The notes under the pieces: model-generated
Seen by the model: the letters and a program-made list of their open reading frames with translations, nothing else
What the model was told of the DNA's origin: nothing
Database searches by the model: none
Translations under genes and position numbers: made by a program
Shown here: piece after piece, positions 16,600 through 27,100 of the stretch
How the letters are laid out: each line of letters begins with the position of its first letter
How positions within the stretch are numbered: position 1 is the first letter of the stretch
NCBI RefSeq assembly: GCF_003461625.1
Contig: NZ_QTXL01000001.1
Coordinates: 496,001-560,000 of the forward strand
Direction of reading: 5' to 3'
Length of the DNA: 64,000 nucleotides
DNA from: Clostridium sp. AF15-31
GTDB lineage: Bacteria > Bacillota > Clostridia > Lachnospirales > Lachnospiraceae

Positions 16600-17592
16600 A
16601 TGGCAAGTTCAGATATCGGTATAGATTTAGGTACCGCCAGTATATTGGTATATGTAAAAGGCAAGGGCGTTGTATTAAAAGAGCCGTCCGTAGTTGCCTA
16701 TGACAGAGATACAAATAAAATAGTAGCGATCGGTGAAGAAGCCAGACTGATGCTTGGAAGAACACCGGGAAATATCGTAGCGATCCGCCCACTTCGTCAG
16801 GGCGTTATATCAGACTATACAATAACAGAAAAGATGTTAAAGTATTTTGTCCAGAAAGCAGTGGGAAGAAGTTACTTTGGAAGACGTCCACGTATCAGTG
16901 TATGTGTGCCTTCGCAGGTAACGGAGGTGGAGAAGAAAGCAGTAGAAGATGCAACTTATGCAGCAGGTGCAAGAGATGTATCGATTATAGAAGAACCGGT
17001 GGCAGCAGCAATCGGCGCAGGAATTGATATCTACAGACCATGTGGTAATATGATTGTCGATATCGGTGGCGGAACTTCAGATATTGCCGTTATTTCCCTT
17101 GGCGGCCCGGTTGTAAGTGCTTCCATTAAGGTTGCCGGAGATGATTTTGATGAAGCAATCGTGCGTTTTATGAGAAAGAAGCACAATCTTCTGATCGGGG
17201 AGAGAACCGCAGAGGAGATTAAGATCAAGATCGGAACCTGTTTCAGAAGACCGGAGAACATCACACTGGATATCCGTGGCAGGAATCTGGTAACCGGACT
17301 TCCAAAGACAGTAACAGTAACATCAGATGAGACAGAAGAAGCGCTGCGTGAGCCTGCATCCCAGATCTGTGAAGCCGTTCATTCCGTTCTGGAACGGACA
17401 CCTCCTGAGCTGGCAGCAGACATTGCAGATAGAGGTATCGTATTGACCGGTGGTGGAGCATTGCTCCACGGACTGGAAGAGCTTCTGGAAGAAAAGACAG
17501 GAATTACAACCATGACTGCAGAAGATCCACTTCGTGCAGTTGCTATCGGAACAGGAAAATATATCGAATTACTCAACAGTAAGACAGAGTAA
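16600..17592 (+). CDS. MreB/Mbl-family actin-like cell-shape protein
   Basis: The 330-residue product is a bacterial actin that polymerises on the inner membrane and directs side-wall synthesis. It has the phosphate-1 motif GIDLGTAS (7-14), phosphate-2 DIGGGTSD (about 152-159) and the adenosine motif LTGGGALLHGL (about 284-294), and it is of normal family length. AAAGGGGA precedes the ATG. It is not next to mreC or mreD, as the primary mreB would be, so it is probably an Mbl or MreBH-type paralogue. It lies between the PAS protein and recD2 with gaps of 24 and 15 bp, which suggests one transcript. Confidence 0.93.
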   Translation: MASSDIGIDLGTASILVYVKGKGVVLKEPSVVAYDRDTNKIVAIGEEARLMLGRTPGNIVAIRPLRQGVISDYTITEKMLKYFVQKAVGRSYFGRRPRISVCVPSQVTEVEKKAVEDATYAAGARDVSIIEEPVAAAIGAGIDIYRPCGNMIVDIGGGTSDIAVISLGGPVVSASIKVAGDDFDEAIVRFMRKKHNLLIGERTAEEIKIKIGTCFRRPENITLDIRGRNLVTGLPKTVTVTSDETEEALREPASQICEAVHSVLERTPPELAADIADRGIVLTGGGALLHGLEELLEEKTGITTMTAEDPLRAVAIGTGKYIELLNSKTE

Positions 17593-17607
17593 CGCAGGAG
17601 ACTTGTT

Positions 17608-19857
17608 GTGATAAAAGAAGGTTATGTTGAAAAAGTTATCTATAAAAATGACGACAATGGCTACGCCGTTTTCACTGTAGAAGGTGAAGACGGCGAAGAC
17701 ATTTTTGTCGGAACCCTTCACGGTATCAGTGAAGGAATCTACATATCTGCAGAAGGGGAATATGTCAATCATCCCCAGTATGATCTCCAATTCAAATTTA
17801 CATCCTATGAAATCAAGATGCCGGACGATATGGTAAGTGTAGAACGATATCTGGGTTCTGGTATCATTAAAGGTGTCGGTGAGGCACTGGCAAAACGTAT
17901 CGTAAAGAAATTCAAGATGGATTCTCTGCGTATCATTGAAGAAGAGCCGGAACGACTGGCAGAGGTCAAGGGTATCTCGGAGCGGAAAGCAAGAGAGATC
18001 GCAGTCTCTTATAATGAAAAGAAAGAGATGCAGGATGCGATCATTTTTCTGACCGGATATGGAATTTCGATCAATCTGGCGGTGAAGATCTTCAATGAAT
18101 ACGGTCAGGAGATGTATAAAATCATCCGGTCAAATCCATATAAGATCGCTGAGGATATCAGTGGTGTCGGTTTTAAGACGGCGGATGAGATCGCTGAACG
18201 AATGGGGATCAGCAGTGATTCGGATTTTCGTATCAGGGCAGCATTGTTATATACATTGTTAAATGCGAGCCAGCTTGGACATATGTATCTTCCAAAGCAG
18301 ATGCTGGTGGCAAAGACGTATTCACTTCTGGTGGATGACAATGTGCCATATAATGAAGAACTGGAAAATGAGATCGGAAGCCAGATTATAGAGCTTCAGA
18401 TGGCAGGCAAGGCGATCGTAAAGGAGCTTGACGGAGCTGTAATTGCGGTCTATGCTGCGGCAAATTATTATATTGAGCTGAATTCAGCAAGAATATTGTC
18501 AGATATCGATCTGGATTTCACATCAGAGGATCGTCCACTGGATAAGATGCTTGCACAGATCGAGGAAGTAGAGAAGATTACACTGGAAGAAAAGCAGAAA
18601 CTTGCGATCAAGAATGCAGTCAATAACGGCGTGGCAGTGATCACAGGTGGACCGGGTACGGGTAAAACAACAACGATCAATGCCATGATCAAGATGTTTG
18701 AGAAATTGAATCTGGAACTGTTGCTTGCAGCACCGACCGGACGCGCGGCAAAGAGGATCACCGAGGCAACCGGATATACGGCACAGACGATCCACCGGCT
18801 TCTGGAACTGTCCGGTGGCGGGATTGATGAAGAAGGAAACAGTTCCACCTATACATTTGCAAGAAATTCAAACAATCCGTTAGAAGCGGATGTAATTATC
18901 ATAGATGAGATGTCGATGGTAGACAGCAGCCTGTTTTACAGTTTACTGCAGGCGATCATGCCGGGAACCAGACTGGTGCTGGTAGGGGATTCCAACCAGC
19001 TTCCATCTGTCGGACCGGGAAATGTATTAAAGGACATCATTCGTTCGGAAGTATTTTCCGTAACAGTGTTGGATAAGATATTCCGACAGGGCGAGAACAG
19101 TGACATTATCACGAACGCCCATCTGATCAATGCGGGAAAACAGCTTGCGATCAATAATAAAAGCCGGGATTTCTTCTACATACCAAGACAGGGATCACAG
19201 GATATTATCGCAGAATTGAAACATCTGATCTTAGACAGTCTGCCTGGGTTCTTCCAGGTCGATCCGATGAACATTCAGGTGCTTACTCCGATGCGGAAGT
19301 ATGAGCTGGGTGTTGAGAATCTGAATAAACGGCTGCAGGAGATCCTAAACCCACCGAACAGAAGTATACCGGAGAAAGAGAAAAATGACGTTGTATTCCG
19401 TAAGGGCGACAAGGTCATGCAGATCAAGAACAATTACAAGCTGGAATGGAAGATCATGGATGCAAAAGGACGCTTCGTGAAGGAAGAGGGGGTAGGTGTA
19501 TTCAATGGGGATGTCGGTTTTGTAAAAGAGATTGATGAGTTTGATCAGAAGATTGTTGTCGAATATGATGATGGAAGACTGGTAGATTACCTTTACTCCC
19601 AGCTTGATGAACTGGAACATGCATATGCTATCACAATACACAAATCACAGGGAAGTGAGTATCCGGTCGTGGTGATTCCGCTTCTTACAGGTCCGGCAAA
19701 GCTGCTGAACAGGAATCTGCTCTATACGGCAGTTACAAGGGCAAGAAAGGGTGTTGTGATCGTAGGCAATATAGGTCTGGTTAAGACGATGATCGATAAT
19801 ATCGACGAACAGAAGCGGTATACGACATTTGCAGAACGACTGGTAGAACTGGCATAA
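17608..19857 (+). CDS. recD2: RecD2-type ATP-dependent DNA helicase
   Basis: RecD2 is an SF1B 5'-3' helicase found in bacteria without RecBC and linked to mismatch repair and replication-fork upkeep. The 749-residue protein has the RecD2-specific N-terminal region with helix-hairpin-helix repeats (about 85-210), then Walker A GGPGTGKTT (about 348-356), Walker B IIIDEMSMVD (about 430) and a C-terminal UvrD-like motif YAITIHKSQGSEYPVV (about 673). The start is a GTG behind GCAGGAG, 15 bp after the mreB stop. The annotation is secure. Confidence 0.94.
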   Translation: MIKEGYVEKVIYKNDDNGYAVFTVEGEDGEDIFVGTLHGISEGIYISAEGEYVNHPQYDLQFKFTSYEIKMPDDMVSVERYLGSGIIKGVGEALAKRIVKKFKMDSLRIIEEEPERLAEVKGISERKAREIAVSYNEKKEMQDAIIFLTGYGISINLAVKIFNEYGQEMYKIIRSNPYKIAEDISGVGFKTADEIAERMGISSDSDFRIRAALLYTLLNASQLGHMYLPKQMLVAKTYSLLVDDNVPYNEELENEIGSQIIELQMAGKAIVKELDGAVIAVYAAANYYIELNSARILSDIDLDFTSEDRPLDKMLAQIEEVEKITLEEKQKLAIKNAVNNGVAVITGGPGTGKTTTINAMIKMFEKLNLELLLAAPTGRAAKRITEATGYTAQTIHRLLELSGGGIDEEGNSSTYTFARNSNNPLEADVIIIDEMSMVDSSLFYSLLQAIMPGTRLVLVGDSNQLPSVGPGNVLKDIIRSEVFSVTVLDKIFRQGENSDIITNAHLINAGKQLAINNKSRDFFYIPRQGSQDIIAELKHLILDSLPGFFQVDPMNIQVLTPMRKYELGVENLNKRLQEILNPPNRSIPEKEKNDVVFRKGDKVMQIKNNYKLEWKIMDAKGRFVKEEGVGVFNGDVGFVKEIDEFDQKIVVEYDDGRLVDYLYSQLDELEHAYAITIHKSQGSEYPVVVIPLLTGPAKLLNRNLLYTAVTRARKGVVIVGNIGLVKTMIDNIDEQKRYTTFAERLVELA

Positions 19858-19938
19858 ATCAGGAGAGGGATAATTTCCGAATGCATTGAATGTGCGAAGC
19901 ACATGATATAACAGGAAAAGCAATAAAGGGGGCTATAT

Positions 19939-20661
19939 ATGCAGATACAGAACAAATGGAACCGGGCAATGATAGATCTGGTATTTCCAAGACGATGCCC
20001 GATCTGTGATGAGGTTATGCCGTATGGTGCAAAAGGAATCTGCGGAAAACATGAGTTGCTGCCATATGTGACAGAACCCACATGTATGAAATGTGGAAAA
20101 AGTCTGGATGACGAGGAGTTGGAATACTGTGCAGACTGCAGGACGCATATCCGGAGTTTTGAACGGGCATATCCGGTCTTCCGGTATGTGGAACCGGTCG
20201 CATCCAGTGTGCTCGCGATCAAATATCACAATAAACGGGAATATGTGGAATATTATGGAAGTCTTGTTGCAGAACGGATCCGGAAAGCGGGACTTGCAGA
20301 ACGGCTTCAGATCATTTTGCCCGTACCGGTTCACAGAAGTAAATTACGGAAACGGGGATATAATCAGGCGGAGCTGTTGGCAGATGTGGTAGGACGGAGA
20401 CTGGATATTCCGGTAGATAACGGACATTTGCTCCGTGTGTCGGATACGACACCACAGAAGGAATTATCACCGCTTGAACGTGCAAATAATATAAAACAGG
20501 CATTAGAGGTCCGGGCACTTCCGGCGGAATGGAAGACGGTCTTATTAATAGATGATATTTATACGACAGGTGCGACAGTGCAGGCATGTACAGAAGCATT
20601 ACAGGAGGCTGGCGTGGAACAGGTCTATGTCGGAGTGATATGTATAGGAGAAGGTCGATGA
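19939..20661 (+). CDS. comF: ComF-family phosphoribosyltransferase-like protein
   Basis: The 240-residue product has an N-terminal zinc-ribbon region with paired Cys in CPIC, CMKCGK and CADCR (about 20-65). A type I phosphoribosyltransferase fold follows, with the PRPP loop VLLIDDIYTTGAT (about 199-211) and the conserved PVPVHRSKLRKRGYNQ. In naturally competent Gram-positives ComF helps bring single-stranded DNA into the cytoplasm. Elsewhere it is kept without proven competence. The start ATG is preceded by AAAGGGGG. A terminator overlaps its stop codon. Confidence 0.92.
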   Translation: MQIQNKWNRAMIDLVFPRRCPICDEVMPYGAKGICGKHELLPYVTEPTCMKCGKSLDDEELEYCADCRTHIRSFERAYPVFRYVEPVASSVLAIKYHNKREYVEYYGSLVAERIRKAGLAERLQIILPVPVHRSKLRKRGYNQAELLADVVGRRLDIPVDNGHLLRVSDTTPQKELSPLERANNIKQALEVRALPAEWKTVLLIDDIYTTGATVQACTEALQEAGVEQVYVGVICIGEGR

Positions 20662-20681
20662 GCTTGCATCGGCCTTTTCTA
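20651..20681 (+). terminator. intrinsic terminator overlapping the comF stop codon
   Basis: AAGGTCGATG (20651-20660) pairs with CATCGGCCTT (20667-20676), with one G-U, followed by TTTTCT. The comF TGA lies inside the stem and loop. Confidence 0.7.
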
Positions 20682-20752
20682 TTTGTGTAAGTTATGAGTC
20701 ATGATCTGAGTCTGCATGAAATGGACAACTGCCGCAGGTTTTTATATGACAC

Positions 20753-20820
20753 TTGGATTATAGAAGGTTCTGTGTTAGAATAAACAATGTCTGCGGACAC
20801 TTTGTATTTGCAGACATTGT
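20753..20820 (+). promoter_or_regulatory. hisA promoter with palindrome at the start site
   Basis: TTGGAT (20753-20758) and TAGAAT (20776-20781) are 17 bp apart. Immediately downstream, ACAATGTCTGC (20784-20794) and GCAGACATTGT (20810-20820) form a perfect 11-bp inverted repeat that spans the likely transcription start. It may be an operator or a 5' hairpin. Confidence 0.5.
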
Positions 20821-20863
20821 AACGATATAAAAATGAAAAAAGGCATATTGCCTGGGAGAAAAT

Positions 20864-21640
20864 ATGAGATTTCGTCCATGCATCGATATACATAATGGAA
20901 AAGTGAAACAGATCGTTGGCAGCAGCCTTCAGGATGAAGGAAATGCTGCAAAAGAGAATTTTGTATCTGAGTACGATGGCGCAGCATTTGCCCGGATGTA
21001 TAAGGATGCGGGTATACAGGGTGGACATATTATCCTGTTGAATCCGGCGGGAAGCGAGTATTATGAGGAGGATTGCTATCAGGCAGAGCTGGCACTTACG
21101 GAATATCCGGGAGGCTTGCAGATCGGTGGCGGTATCAATGCGGAAAATGCCGGACGGTTTCTTGACATGGGGGCATCCCATGTGATTGTTACATCGTATG
21201 TATTTAAAAATGGAGAGATCAACTATGACAATCTGGAAGCCATCCGACGGGCAGTTGGCAAGAATCATCTGGTACTGGATCTGAGCTGCAGACGATGCGA
21301 GGATGGTTATTATATAGTGACAGATCGCTGGCAGAAGTTCACAAAGGTAAAAATGACGGAAGGAACACTGGATATGCTTGCCGGTTACTGCGATGAATAT
21401 TTGATCCATGCGGTGGATGTGGAAGGTAAGGCGTCCGGAATCGAGACACATATTGCCGAGCTGCTTGGAAACTGGGGCAGGATCCCTGTGACCTATGCAG
21501 GCGGGATCGCGTCCTTTGAGGATCTGGATAAACTGAAGCTGCTTGGCAGAAACCGGGTTGATTTTACAATTGGAAGCGCACTTGATATCTTTGGCGGACA
21601 TATGCGGTATCAGGATGTCGTGCGATATCCGGAGCAGTAA
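20864..21640 (+). CDS. hisA: phosphoribosylformimino-AICAR ribotide isomerase, eukaryote-like type
   Basis: HisA opens the ribose ring of ProFAR in histidine synthesis. The 258-residue (beta/alpha)8 barrel starts MRFRPCIDIHNGKVKQIVG, which resembles the eukaryotic HIS6 version (CIDIH...GKVKQIVG) more than the usual bacterial form (AIDL..G..VRL). It also has GGLQIGGGIN and PVTYAGGIASFEDL in the phosphate-binding strands. The catalytic Asp pair is expected at CIDIH (Asp8) and in the HAVDVEGK region. It is not next to other his genes and has its own promoter. The function is likely, but no context confirms it. Confidence 0.85.
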   Translation: MRFRPCIDIHNGKVKQIVGSSLQDEGNAAKENFVSEYDGAAFARMYKDAGIQGGHIILLNPAGSEYYEEDCYQAELALTEYPGGLQIGGGINAENAGRFLDMGASHVIVTSYVFKNGEINYDNLEAIRRAVGKNHLVLDLSCRRCEDGYYIVTDRWQKFTKVKMTEGTLDMLAGYCDEYLIHAVDVEGKASGIETHIAELLGNWGRIPVTYAGGIASFEDLDKLKLLGRNRVDFTIGSALDIFGGHMRYQDVVRYPEQ

Positions 21641-21763
21641 GAGCTGGCTAATTGTTATGGTATAAAAGTGAAAGACATATGGAGCCGGGAGGCGACGTGT
21701 TATAAATATATGTACAGTTGAGAAGGTATCGTACATAAAGAAAATATGGAGGGATAATAAAAC

Positions 21764-24064
21764 ATGAGAAAAATGAAAAAAGTCGCTGTTCTTTGTCTGA
21801 CTGCGGCGATGACCATGTCACTGCTTGCAGGCTGTGGTGGTACAAAGAAAAATGCAGATGGTGAGACGACAGAGGTTACGACGGAAGCCGAGTCCACTGA
21901 GGAAGAAGAAACGACAACGGAGAAGGCAACCGAAGAGGAAACAGAGGAGCCAACAACAGAGGCACTGGGTGTTTCAGATGGTGATAAAGTCATCAATATC
22001 AATTTTGATGATAAGGATACGGATGGTTTCCACACCTATACGAATGGTGGAAATGAAGAAATGACCAATGAGGATGGAGAGCTTCACATCAACATCAAAA
22101 AGACAGGAAGTGCGGATTATGCAAACCAGATCTATTACGATGGCTTTCGTCTGTATCAGGGATGCGTTTATGAATATTCCTTTGATGTAAGATGCGATAT
22201 TGAGCGTACGATCGAATGGAGATTACAGATCAATGGCGGAGATTATCATGCATATACCAGTGATGTGATCACGATCGGACCGGAGACGCAGCACATTACA
22301 GCACAGTTTACGATGGAAGAGGATTCCGATCCTGCACCTCGTCTTTGCTTTAATATGGGAAAGCAGGAAGGTATGACCGGAGACGAAGCAGAGCATAATA
22401 TTTATTTTGATAATATCTTATTAGAGGCAGTTGATGCTTCCGGCGCACAGCAGGTAGAAGCAACACCGGATCCTATGGCTATCAATGTGAACCAGGTTGG
22501 TTATCTGACCGGCGATTCCAAGGTTGCTACTGTGATCGGAAAAAATGCAAAGTCATTTGAAGTAATAGATGTAACATCAAACAAGTCCGTATATTCAGCA
22601 GATCTGCCGGAAGAAGCTACCTACGATCCACCATCAGAGATGTTCTGCAAGCAGGCAGATTTCTCATCCGTAAAGGATGCAGGAACCTATAAGATCAAGA
22701 CAGATGATGGAGAAGAATCCGCAGAGTTCAAGATTGGTGATGATATCTATGGTGACCTGTATAAGGATGTTGTACTGATGCTGTATAACCAGCGTTGTGG
22801 AGTAGAACTTGACAGCAGCATTGCAGGCGAATTTGCACATCCTGCCTGCCATACAGGAGAAGCGGTTGTATACGGAACTGATAAGAAGATTGATGTGACA
22901 GGCGGCTGGCATGATGCCGGAGATTATGGCCGTTATGTTGTATCCGGTGCCAAGACGGTACAGGATCTGTTTATGACATACGAGGATAATGAATACAAGG
23001 CAGATGATATTGGTATTCCGGAAAGCGGAAACGGTGTTCCGGATATCTTAGATGAAGCAAGATATGAACTGGACTGGATGCTTAAAATGCAGGATGACAA
23101 TGGTGGTGTATATCACAAGGTAACCTGTGATGTATTTCCTGAGACAGTTATGCCGGAGAAAGAAACGGCACAGTTGATCGCATGTCCGATCTCAAATACA
23201 GCCACCGGAGATTTTACAGCTGTTATGGCAAAGGCGTCTGTTCTGTATAAAGAATACGATGCAGATTTTGCAGCAAAATGTCTGGAAGCATCAAAGAAAG
23301 CATACGAATATCTGAGTGGCAACATGGATGCGCACGGATTCTCCAATCCGGATGATATTGTAACAGGTGAATATCCGGATACCATTTTCCGTGATGAAGC
23401 AATCTGGGCAGCAGTAGAATTGTATGCAGCAACCGGAGATGATTCCTATAAGAAAGCAGTCGATGCGATCATTGAGGGCGACGATATTGTAAACTACGGA
23501 CTTGGATGGGCAGATGTCGGATATTATGCCCTGTACGATTATATTAAGTATGACGGCGGTTCAGCTAAGGCAAACGAACTGTTCTTCAATGAAGTAGATA
23601 AGACGGTAGAACAGATCAAAGACAATGGTTTTGGCGTATGGGTATCACCAACTAAGACATTTGCATGGGGAAGTAATATGAACATTGCAAATAAGGGAAT
23701 GTTACTTCTGATGGCAAACAAGCTGAAGCCAGATGCAGACTATGTAAAATATGCTTCCTATCAGAGAGATTACCTGCTTGGAAGAAATGCAGTCGGCTAT
23801 TGTTATGTAACAGGCTTTGGTACAAGAACTCCGCTTCATCCACACCACAGACCATCTCAGGTATTAGATGTAGCAATGCCGGGTATGTTAGTTGGCGGAG
23901 CAGACAGTAATCTGGAAGATCCATATGCGAAGGCTGTTCTTCTGGGCAAAGCACCGGAGAGCCGCTATGCAGACAATGCACAGTCATTTTCCTGTAATGA
24001 GATAACAATCTACTGGAATTCTCCATTGATCTATCTGCTGTCAGGTCTGGGTAATACAAAATAA
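21764..24064 (+). CDS. lipid-anchored GH9 endoglucanase-type cellulase
   Basis: The 766-residue product has a lipoprotein signal (lipobox LAGC, Cys24) and a Thr/Glu-rich linker (about 30-67). A CBM4-like beta-sandwich (about 70-225), a CelD N-terminal Ig-like domain (about 236-325) and a GH9 catalytic barrel (about 330-765) follow. Catalytic signatures are GGWHDAGDYGRYV (about 380-392, nucleophile-activating Asp), TPLHPHHRPS (about 685-694) and NEITIYWNSPL (about 745-755, acid Glu). It should cut beta-1,4-glucan or related glycans at the cell surface. It stands alone, without transport or other glycosidase genes, so the substrate range is open. Confidence 0.93.
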   Translation: MRKMKKVAVLCLTAAMTMSLLAGCGGTKKNADGETTEVTTEAESTEEEETTTEKATEEETEEPTTEALGVSDGDKVININFDDKDTDGFHTYTNGGNEEMTNEDGELHINIKKTGSADYANQIYYDGFRLYQGCVYEYSFDVRCDIERTIEWRLQINGGDYHAYTSDVITIGPETQHITAQFTMEEDSDPAPRLCFNMGKQEGMTGDEAEHNIYFDNILLEAVDASGAQQVEATPDPMAINVNQVGYLTGDSKVATVIGKNAKSFEVIDVTSNKSVYSADLPEEATYDPPSEMFCKQADFSSVKDAGTYKIKTDDGEESAEFKIGDDIYGDLYKDVVLMLYNQRCGVELDSSIAGEFAHPACHTGEAVVYGTDKKIDVTGGWHDAGDYGRYVVSGAKTVQDLFMTYEDNEYKADDIGIPESGNGVPDILDEARYELDWMLKMQDDNGGVYHKVTCDVFPETVMPEKETAQLIACPISNTATGDFTAVMAKASVLYKEYDADFAAKCLEASKKAYEYLSGNMDAHGFSNPDDIVTGEYPDTIFRDEAIWAAVELYAATGDDSYKKAVDAIIEGDDIVNYGLGWADVGYYALYDYIKYDGGSAKANELFFNEVDKTVEQIKDNGFGVWVSPTKTFAWGSNMNIANKGMLLLMANKLKPDADYVKYASYQRDYLLGRNAVGYCYVTGFGTRTPLHPHHRPSQVLDVAMPGMLVGGADSNLEDPYAKAVLLGKAPESRYADNAQSFSCNEITIYWNSPLIYLLSGLGNTK

Positions 24065-24088
24065 AAAAAGAATGCACACACATGAACA

Positions 24089-24119
24089 TGCAGCCGGCAG
24101 GGGTATCTGTTCGGCTGCA
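24089..24119 (+). terminator. hairpin after the cellulase gene
   Basis: TGCAGCCG (24089-24096) and CGGCTGCA (24112-24119) form a perfect eight-pair stem, but no T run follows. It is probably a weak terminator or an mRNA-stabilising 3' structure. Confidence 0.35.
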
Positions 24120-24141
24120 CTGATATAAGAGAGTTATAGTT

Positions 24142-27100
24142 ATGGACACAATAAAGAAGTTATTAAAAAAAGAGATTGTAAGATATGTAATAGCGGGTGG
24201 AGCCACGACAGTTGTAAATATCGTTTCATTTTATCTTCTGCGGATGTTCACCGGCTTATCCAGAAGCGGAGCGAATGTCATAGCGATATCGCTGGCGATC
24301 CTGTTTGCATTTTTTGCAAATAAGTTTTTTGTATTTACGGAGAGTAGTAAGAAGGATGCCGTGACTTTAAGCCGGGAATTTATATCCTTTGTCGGAACCA
24401 GGCTTCTTGCCATGCTGGTCGAAGTAGTTGGAACGAATCTGTTATGTGATTCCTTCCGCTGTAATGAATTCTTATCCAAGATCATTATTCAGTTCTTTGT
24501 AGTTGTGATCAATTATGTATTTGGCAAATGTTTCGTCTTTAAGAAAAAAAAGCTGTCTATACGGTTGTTTATGAAGAAAAACTATATTATTCTTCTTGCC
24601 GGACTGCTTCCGGCTTGTTTCCTGCTGGGAGTATGGATAGCAGAAAAGATCGGACCATTTGGCGGGAACAGTCTGACCATGGTGGACAGCCTGCATCAGT
24701 ACCTTCCGTTTTTTTCTGATTATTATGATAAGCTTCAAAATGAAGGAAGTCTGTTTTATACCTGGGATATCGGTCTTGGAAGCAATATGTTGTCGATCAT
24801 TGCCTATTATATTGCCTGCCCGATCAATTTCCTTGTGGTATTGTTCAAGCAGGAGCATATCTATATTGCGATGAGCTTGTTTATCGGAATCAAGATCATT
24901 TTATCCGGTATGTCATTTGCTTATTATATGCGGGAAAAATGTGAGGAACAGGGGAAATATCAGGCAGTGATTCTGATCTTTTCAACGGCATATGCATTAA
25001 GCAATTATATTATTGGTTATTCCTGGAACTTAATGTGGATGGATTGCATCCTGATCCTTCCGCTTATTATGGCGGGCTTTGAACGGATGACAGAAACCGG
25101 GAATTATAAGTTATATGTGCTGTCCCTGTTCTATGGATTGATGTGTAATTATTATATTTGTTTCATGATCTGTATTTTCCTCGTTATGGAATTCCTGCTG
25201 ACCAATCATAAGAGCATAAAGAAATTCTTTACGGATGGTTTCCGTTTAGCGGGCTGTTCCTTATTGGCGGCCGGAATGGCAGCATTTCTTCTGATCCCGG
25301 CGTACCTTGGACTGAATACAACCGCTTCGGCAAACCGTGTATTTCCGAAAGCAGAATGGTATGGAAGCATCTGGGATCAGATCAAACAGCTTTTTTATCT
25401 GACAAAGCCGATCAAGAACCAGCAATTTGACGGCGGGCTGAATATATACTGTGGAACGATCTGTTTTGTTCTGCTGTTTGTATATCTGCTGAACCGTAGG
25501 ATCAAGCTGTGGGATAAGGTTAAAAATGTGATCATACTTGTAGTTATATTTGCAAGCTTTAACAACCAGCTTTTGAATTATATCTGGCATGGCTTCCATG
25601 ATCAGTATGGAATCCCGAATCGTTTTTCATTTCTGTTCATTTTCCTGCTACTTGCCATGTGTTGTGAAGTGCTGATGAAGCTTCAGAAGAAGGATATCCT
25701 GTCAGTTATGCTTGGGATTGCCTGTGGATATGCATTCCTGATCCTGGCGACAAAGAAGTGTACACTGGAAAAGGAAACCTTGTTATGGACAGAGATCTTT
25801 ATAACAGCATACGCAGTATGCATGGTCGGCTTCACATTGACGAAGGGTATGTGGAAACGGATCATATCCTATGTGCTTCTGATTGTCTGTCTGGTTGAGA
25901 CAACGATCAATGGAATTAAGGGATATGACAGCAATGGTTATGTAGATATCAGTCAGTATTTTGGTCTGGAATCGGAGATCCGGAATGCAATTGATTATCT
26001 GGACTGCAAGGATAAGCCATACCGGGTAGAGATGATGAATACAAAGATCGTAGACGAACCGACCTTTTATAATCTGAAAAGCGTCTGTCTGTTTGGATCG
26101 ACAGTATCTGCAGATCTGGTTGATATGATGCATGATTTGGGATATTACACAGGAGCAAATGAGTTTCTGTTTGATGGTGGAAATACAGTATCCAATTCCC
26201 TGCTTGGTATAAAATATCTGCTTCAGAGGGATGGCGAGTATAATTATTTTGATGTGAATTATGTAAATGAGGTGGATGGTATACGGTTATACGAGAATCC
26301 GTATGCATTGAGCCTTGGTTATATGGTCAATAATGATCTGTTGGATTATGATGGCGATATCGGAAATATGTTTGAGACGCTGAACCAGTTTGTGAAGCTG
26401 TCTACCGGTGTGCCGGGAGTATTCTCTGAATTATATCCGGAGGTATCCACATACAGTGATAACTGTGAAGTAACGCGTCAGGGAGATCTGAGTGAGTATT
26501 ATTCATACAAGCGTACTGATAGCAGCACCTGTAACTTCCAGTTGAGCTTTGATATTACGGATGAGACGAATGATATTTATATCATGGCGAATTGCTCCGG
26601 TATCAACAAGGTTCGTATCTATATTGACAATGAAGAGAAGAATTATGAAAGACTTCAGAATCAGACCTATCATGTCGGACATCTGGTAAAGGGACAGAAG
26701 GTAACGGTTGAGTATTGTTTCCGCGATACCCAGGCAAATACAGGAACTGCCCGGCTGATCGTTGCAGATATGAACTGGGAATCCTTCCTTCAGGCATATG
26801 ATATCCTGCAGAGCCAGCAGCTTCTTATCGGAAAGATGGAAGATGGATATGTGAAGGGTTATATTACGATCTCATATCCGGGACTGCTGTTCACATCGAT
26901 CCCATATGATGCCGGATGGACAGCATATGTCGATGGCGAAAAATATGAGATTGACAAGGTTGGAAATGCATTTATTGCATTGAAGCTTGCCGCGGGTGAC
27001 CATGTGATCGAATTCAAATATTTTCCACCGGGTCTGAAACTCGGACTGATCTTTACCTTTGCATGCTGGCTGCTGTTTGGCTTCCTGTGTGGAAGAAGAC

